A DNA stretch of 64,000 bases from Maricaulis sp. (GTDB taxonomy: Bacteria; Pseudomonadota; Alphaproteobacteria; Caulobacterales; Maricaulaceae): the NCBI RefSeq assembly GCF_015665295.1, contig NZ_JADFAJ010000016.1:124001-188000 (forward strand). The letters are read 5' to 3'. The notes beneath the pieces were generated by a model that saw only the letters and a program-made list of their open reading frames with translations, was not told the DNA's origin and did no database searches. Positions 59,726 through 64,000 of the stretch are shown one piece after another. Position 1 is the first letter of the stretch. Each line of letters opens with the position of its first letter. The position numbers were made by a program, and so were the translations under genes.

Positions 59726-59842
59726 TCATGCCGCGACCGGGGCAATGGCGTAGAACGCGCCGGCGCCGACTGCGACGAGAAGCATCAGATTGATCGCGAT
59801 AGAGCCGATCATGTGAATGCCTGAATTGTTGGACCTGACCAT
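59726..59842 (-). CDS. 38-aa single-TM small protein (not in ORF track)
   Basis: MVRSNNSGIHMIGSIAINLMLLVAVGAGAFYAIAPVAA*; AAAGGAAA ribosome-binding-like sequence upstream. Confidence 0.6.
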   Translation of the reverse strand: MVRSNNSGIHMIGSIAINLMLLVAVGAGAFYAIAPVAA

Positions 59843-59920
59843 TTCACTGTTTCCTTTGTCTTGTATCTGACCAATTACCGTTGTCATTCATGTTGTTCGG
59901 ACGACGTCTCCCGCCCTTGT

Positions 59921-59979
59921 TGTTTATCGATAAACAGAAAGTTTGCGGGGCGCAAGCGAAAAATATCGTTTTTCGATAT
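59921..59979. promoter_or_regulatory. Cluster of TATCG/CGATA palindromes, candidate operator
   Basis: TGTTTATCGATAAACA (59921-59936, perfect); ATATCG-TTTTT-CGATAT (59963-59979). Confidence 0.5.
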
Positions 59980-60024
59980 GAATTTTTCGAAAGGCGATAA
60001 ATTGGATCGATCTGGAGGGCAGAA

Positions 60025-60618
60025 ATGGGCCAGGAAACCTGGGTATTGGCGAGCCATAATGCCGGTAAAATCAAGGAGATGGAGCGTATCCTCGCGCCGT
60101 TCGGCGTAACCCTGAAGAGCGCCCATGACCTTGCGCTTCCCGAACCGGAAGAAACCGAGACGACATTTCGCGGCAACGCGGCGCTGAAGGCCCGCGCCGC
60201 CTGCGAGGCAACAGGGCTGCCCTGCCTGGCTGACGATTCCGGTCTGGCGGTTGATGCACTGGGGGGTGATCCGGGCATCCATTCCGCCCGCTGGGCGGGT
60301 GAGCCGCGGGACTTCATGCGTGCCATGCAGCGGGTCGAAGATGCGCTTGCCGCGTCGGGCAGTGGTAACCGGACTGCCCGGTTTGTCTGTACGATAGCGC
60401 TCGCGAGGCCCGGCGAGGACATCGTCTTTTTCGAAGGCGAAGTTGAAGGCGAGATCGTCTGGCCGCCTCGCGGGCCGGATGGGTTTGGTTATGACCCGGT
60501 CTTCCAGCCGGTTGGCCATAACCGCACCTTTGGTGAAATGAGCGCCGACGAGAAACGCCAGCTCAGCCATCGCGCCCGCGCACTCGATGCGATGATCGCA
60601 GCGGGTGTCCAGCGATGA
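60025..60618 (+). CDS. rdgB: RdgB/HAM1 non-canonical purine NTP pyrophosphatase
   Basis: WVLASHNAGKIKEMERIL, LPCLADDSGLAVDALGGDPGIHSARWAG. Confidence 0.96.
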   Translation: MGQETWVLASHNAGKIKEMERILAPFGVTLKSAHDLALPEPEETETTFRGNAALKARAACEATGLPCLADDSGLAVDALGGDPGIHSARWAGEPRDFMRAMQRVEDALAASGSGNRTARFVCTIALARPGEDIVFFEGEVEGEIVWPPRGPDGFGYDPVFQPVGHNRTFGEMSADEKRQLSHRARALDAMIAAGVQR

Positions 60619-61784
60619 CCAATCCCGCGCCGACCGATCTTGGCCGGGCACTGGGCCTTTACCTGCACTGGCCCTTTTGTGCGCGAATTTGCCCCTATTG
60701 CGATTTCAACGTCTATCGCCCCAAGGGGGATGATGAGGCGTTGCTCGCCGCGATACTGGCGGACATGGCGAGCTGGCGGGACCACAGCGGACCGAGATCG
60801 CTCGCAAGCCTGCATTTCGGCGGCGGTACACCTTCGCTCATGAAACCCGCCTGGATCGCCGCGGTGATCGAGACGGCGGACCGGCTCTGGGGATTGGAGG
60901 CGGGCGCCGAAATTGGCCTTGAGGCCAATCCGAACGATCAGGCTCGCTTTGACGGCATTGCCGCGGCCGGCGTCCGGCGCTTGTCGCTGGGGGTTCAGAG
61001 TTTCGACGATCCGGTCCTTGCAGCCCTCGGTCGTGACCATGATGGCGCCGGGGCACGTCAGGCGATCAACCGGGCCCTGGCAGCGTTCGACCGGGTCTCG
61101 GTCGACATGATCTATGCCCACGCAGGGCAGACCCTGCCCGAATGGCGTGCCGAGCTGGGCGAGGCGCTGGCCAGCGGTGCAGGTCATGTCTCGGCCTATC
61201 AGCTGACCATCGAGCCGGGCACGGCCTTCGGCAAGCGAACCGAGCGGGGCGAGACCCTCGCCGTGGACGGAGACGGCGCTGCCGATCTCTACGAGCTGAC
61301 GGGCGAGATGTGTGAAGCCGCCGGCTTTCCTGCCTACGAAGTCTCCAATCATGCCCGCAGCGCTGCCGACCGCTCGATCCACAACCGGATCTACTGGGAA
61401 GGCGGTGAGTGGATCGGTGTCGGACCCGGCGCGCACGGCCGGCTCGGGCGCAGCACGCAGGATGGGCGGATCGCGACCACAGCCAGCCGAAGGCCCGCCG
61501 ACTATATCAATCGTGTGGCGCGTACCGGGTCGGGCCTGGCAGCGGACGGGCGCGAAATGCTCGCGCCGCTGGACGACATGATCGAGCGGGCCTTTCTCGG
61601 GCTTCGTGTCACCGAAGGCCTGGATCTCGATCATCTTGCCGTGACCACAGGATGCCAGCCGGACGCGGCGGGAATCGACCGGATGGTCGAAGGCGGCTTT
61701 CTGGTCCGGGACGGGACGCGCATCCGCCTTACGACTGCTGGCCGACTTCTGGCGGACCGGGTTACGCGTGAGATATTGCCGTGA
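60615..61784 (+). CDS. hemW: Heme chaperone HemW (HemN-like radical SAM protein)
   Basis: GLYLHWPFCARICPYCDFNVY, SLHFGGGTPSLM, RLSLGVQSFDD. Confidence 0.95.
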   Translation: MTNPAPTDLGRALGLYLHWPFCARICPYCDFNVYRPKGDDEALLAAILADMASWRDHSGPRSLASLHFGGGTPSLMKPAWIAAVIETADRLWGLEAGAEIGLEANPNDQARFDGIAAAGVRRLSLGVQSFDDPVLAALGRDHDGAGARQAINRALAAFDRVSVDMIYAHAGQTLPEWRAELGEALASGAGHVSAYQLTIEPGTAFGKRTERGETLAVDGDGAADLYELTGEMCEAAGFPAYEVSNHARSAADRSIHNRIYWEGGEWIGVGPGAHGRLGRSTQDGRIATTASRRPADYINRVARTGSGLAADGREMLAPLDDMIERAFLGLRVTEGLDLDHLAVTTGCQPDAAGIDRMVEGGFLVRDGTRIRLTTAGRLLADRVTREILP

Positions 61785-61788
61785 GCAG

Positions 61789-63138
61789 CTAGAAAGCCTC
61801 GACGGGTTCGAAGGTCAGCGGTGCCGGTTCGATCTCGCGCAGGCCGCGCGACCGGACTTCATAGATCGCCAGACCCCGCTCGATCAGACCGGTTCCCACG
61901 AAGCGGAACAGGCCGTCGGCGCCAAGAAAGCCCTGCTCTTCCTCGATCGCGGCACGGCTGAAGCCAAGTTCGCCACCATCGAGATGCGCCGCCAGGCTCA
62001 TCGCGTCATAGGCCAGGCTGGCAATGCGCGACGGTTCGTTGCCGAAGGCGGCTTCATAGGCGGTTTCAAACGAGGTGCGGGCATCCAGGTCCGGGCCGGC
62101 AAACCAGCCACCATGCAAGGCCGGCTCGCGCAGCAGGTCCGGATCATTCCACAGGCCGGTGCCGAGGAAGCGGACGACCAGCGGATCGACAGCCTGAGAG
62201 ATAAGAAGCGGCCCCAGCGCGCGTAGCCGTGTACCGCCTTCGGGAAGGATCACGGCCTGGAAGGGCGCCTCCGGGTCCGGGACCCAGGCCTCGCCCCGCA
62301 ATTCATCGGCTTCTTCCGGTGTCAGCGGTTCGAACACGCCTTGTGCCAGTCGCGCCGAGGCTCGTGACATGGCCTCGACATCGCCGGTGTAAAAGCTTTC
62401 CGCCGCAATATGGCCGCCGGTCAGGGCGGCATTTTCCTGCAGGGACGCGTAAACGGCCATGCCATAGCGGCTCTGTGGGCCAAGATAGGCGAAGCGTTCA
62501 ACGCCTTGACGGGTGGCGTATTCCACAATGCGGGCCACTTCGATCTCGGGCGGGAAACTCATCAGGTAGACGCCATCGCCGGCCACGGTCGTGTCGGTGG
62601 TGAAGGCGATAACCGGGATGTCGGCCTGCCGCGCCACCAGTGCGGCGGAAGCCACAGCGGGGCCGAACAGCGGTCCGATGATGATGTCAGCCCCGTCCTC
62701 AACGGCCGCCAGCGCAGCCGATCGCGCGCCCTGCGGTGTGCCCTGCGTGTCCTTGGGGATCAGCAAGAGATTGCCGCTGCCGCGTTCGAACAGGGCCAGC
62801 TCGGCCGCATTGAGCAGGCGAAGCGCTTCCGATCGTGCCCCGGAATTGTCGGCCGAAAAGGGCAGGAGGAGGGCGACGCGGGCGATGTCCCGCTCCGCCA
62901 TGTGCGGCGGGATGAGGCCTGTGGCGACCGGTTCATCGACCGGTTCGGGCTCAATATCGACAGGCTCGTCTATCACCGGCTCCGGCGGAATATAGACTGG
63001 CGGTGGCGGAGTGGTCTGGGTCGTCCCGCAGGCGGCGAGCGCTCCAAGCATGGCAATGACAGCGAGGCAGCGCAGGCCCCGGCTTTGTGCCAATGTGTCC
63101 ATCGACAGGGCGATACGCGAATTGAAGACTGAAAGCAT
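61789..63138 (-). CDS. Penicillin-binding protein activator (LpoA/LppC-like lipoprotein)
   Basis: Lipobox ALAACGTTQ; periplasmic-binding fold VALLLPFSADNSGARSEALRLLNAAELALFE, IIIGPLFGPAVASAALVARQADIPVIAFTTD; start placed at 63138. Confidence 0.85.
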   Translation of the reverse strand: MLSVFNSRIALSMDTLAQSRGLRCLAVIAMLGALAACGTTQTTPPPPVYIPPEPVIDEPVDIEPEPVDEPVATGLIPPHMAERDIARVALLLPFSADNSGARSEALRLLNAAELALFERGSGNLLLIPKDTQGTPQGARSAALAAVEDGADIIIGPLFGPAVASAALVARQADIPVIAFTTDTTVAGDGVYLMSFPPEIEVARIVEYATRQGVERFAYLGPQSRYGMAVYASLQENAALTGGHIAAESFYTGDVEAMSRASARLAQGVFEPLTPEEADELRGEAWVPDPEAPFQAVILPEGGTRLRALGPLLISQAVDPLVVRFLGTGLWNDPDLLREPALHGGWFAGPDLDARTSFETAYEAAFGNEPSRIASLAYDAMSLAAHLDGGELGFSRAAIEEEQGFLGADGLFRFVGTGLIERGLAIYEVRSRGLREIEPAPLTFEPVEAF

Positions 63139-64000
63139 GACCGAAACATCCCGGGAAATTCTTGGCGAAGCTATCCGCCGCAGCGGCAAGGGGCAAGCGC
63201 TCGGGCCGGGGCTCTACCTCGTTTCAACGCCGATCGGCAATCTGCGCGACATCACGCTTCGCGCGCTTGATGTCCTTGGACAGGCAGATCGCGTGCTCGC
63301 CGAGGACACCCGCGTGACCAGGCGATTGCTCGACGCTTATGGCCTGCGCGTCGAACTCACGGCCTATCACGATCATAATGGCGAGCGGGTCCGGCCCAGA
63401 ATTCTTGCTGATCTGGCGGCCGGCAAGCGGGTTGCCCTTGTGTCGGATGCTGGCACGCCGCTCGTTTCCGACCCCGGCTACAAGCTGGCCCGGGATGCCA
63501 TCGCCGCAGATATTCCGGTGATCGCCATTCCCGGCGCCTCCGCCGTCCTCGCGGCGCTCGCGATTGCCGGCCTGCCGACAGACTGCTTCACCTTCGCGGG
63601 CTTCCCGCCGCAAAGGACCGGTCCGCGCGAGGCCTGGCTGGATGCTTTCCGTCATGTGCCCGGAAGCCTGGTCTTCTACGAAGGCGTGTCGCGCCTGCCT
63701 GCGATGGTAGCCAGCCTGGCCAAGGTGCTGGGTGACCGGCCGGCGGCGGTCTGTCGCGAGCTGACGAAACTGCATGAGGAAGCGCGACGTGGTTCCCTGA
63801 CCGAGCTCGCGGCGCATTATGCCGAGGCGGGCCCGCCGCGCGGCGAAGTGGTCATTGTCGTCGGACCGCCCGCCGCCGATGACTGGGATGCCGGCCGGAT
63901 TGATGTCGCGCTGCGCGCGGCCCTGGAGGACATGCGGGTGAAGGAAGCGGCCAGTCATGTCGCCGAAGCGTCCGGCTGGCCCCGCCGCGATGTCTATGCC
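63137..64000 (+). CDS. rsmI: 16S rRNA (cytidine1402-2'-O)-methyltransferase, truncated by window end
   Basis: Translated directly: MTETSREILGEAIRRSGKGQALGPGLYLVSTPIGNLRDITLRALDVLGQADRVLAEDTRVTRRLLDAYG...; absent from ORF track because no stop before 64000. Confidence 0.95.
   Translation, partial: MTETSREILGEAIRRSGKGQALGPGLYLVSTPIGNLRDITLRALDVLGQADRVLAEDTRVTRRLLDAYGLRVELTAYHDHNGERVRPRILADLAAGKRVALVSDAGTPLVSDPGYKLARDAIAADIPVIAIPGASAVLAALAIAGLPTDCFTFAGFPPQRTGPREAWLDAFRHVPGSLVFYEGVSRLPAMVASLAKVLGDRPAAVCRELTKLHEEARRGSLTELAAHYAEAGPPRGEVVIVVGPPAADDWDAGRIDVALRAALEDMRVKEAASHVAEASGWPRRDVYA

Noticed and set aside
1-64000. CRISPR arrays, tRNA/rRNA genes, prophage, intact IS elements, defence or secretion islands
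   Set aside because: No regularly spaced repeats, tRNA-like cloverleaf/CCA, rRNA motifs, integrase, phage or transposase proteins recognised by eye.

Overview
This is a GC-rich alphaproteobacterial chromosomal window with the gene content of the Caulobacterales/Maricaulales replication-origin region; a Maricaulis-like source is inferred from remembered family features and gene order, not from a search. It is almost entirely ordinary core chromosome. Left arm: lolA, xth, YggS/thiE, a porin, leuS-lptE-holA, parB-parA-rsmG-mnmG-mnmE, rho, hemJ-hemH-hemE. Then comes a ~445 bp intergenic region that I call as oriC. Right arm: ppsR-like gene, maf, aroE, coaE, dnaQ, secB, Tim44-like gene, mltA, Smr, hslU, hslV, GGDEF-EAL, adenosine kinase, nth, ogt/ada-like gene, dapB, dnaJ, dnaK, grpE, hrcA, rph, rdgB, hemW, LpoA/LppC-like gene, rsmI (cut by the window end). 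I saw no rRNA, tRNA, CRISPR array, prophage or intact transposon. The most interesting non-coding observations are: (1) the hemE/ppsR oriC with clustered DnaA-box cores; (2) two perfect parS 16-mers plus a one-mismatch intergenic parS-like site ~30 kb away across oriC; (3) a run of five almost back-to-back hairpins with C-rich loops (1661-1820), a candidate unannotated sRNA; (4) a second strong structured element (58711-58801) with a perfect 14-bp closing stem; (5) a micro-operon of an unlisted 38-aa membrane peptide, DUF2975-type membrane protein and XRE regulator, with a cluster of TATCG/CGATA palindromes upstream and a leader hairpin; (6) a perfect 20-bp-arm palindrome GGGGACAGGTACAATTAACG in a repeat-rich intergenic region (REP/Y1-transposase-like sequence).
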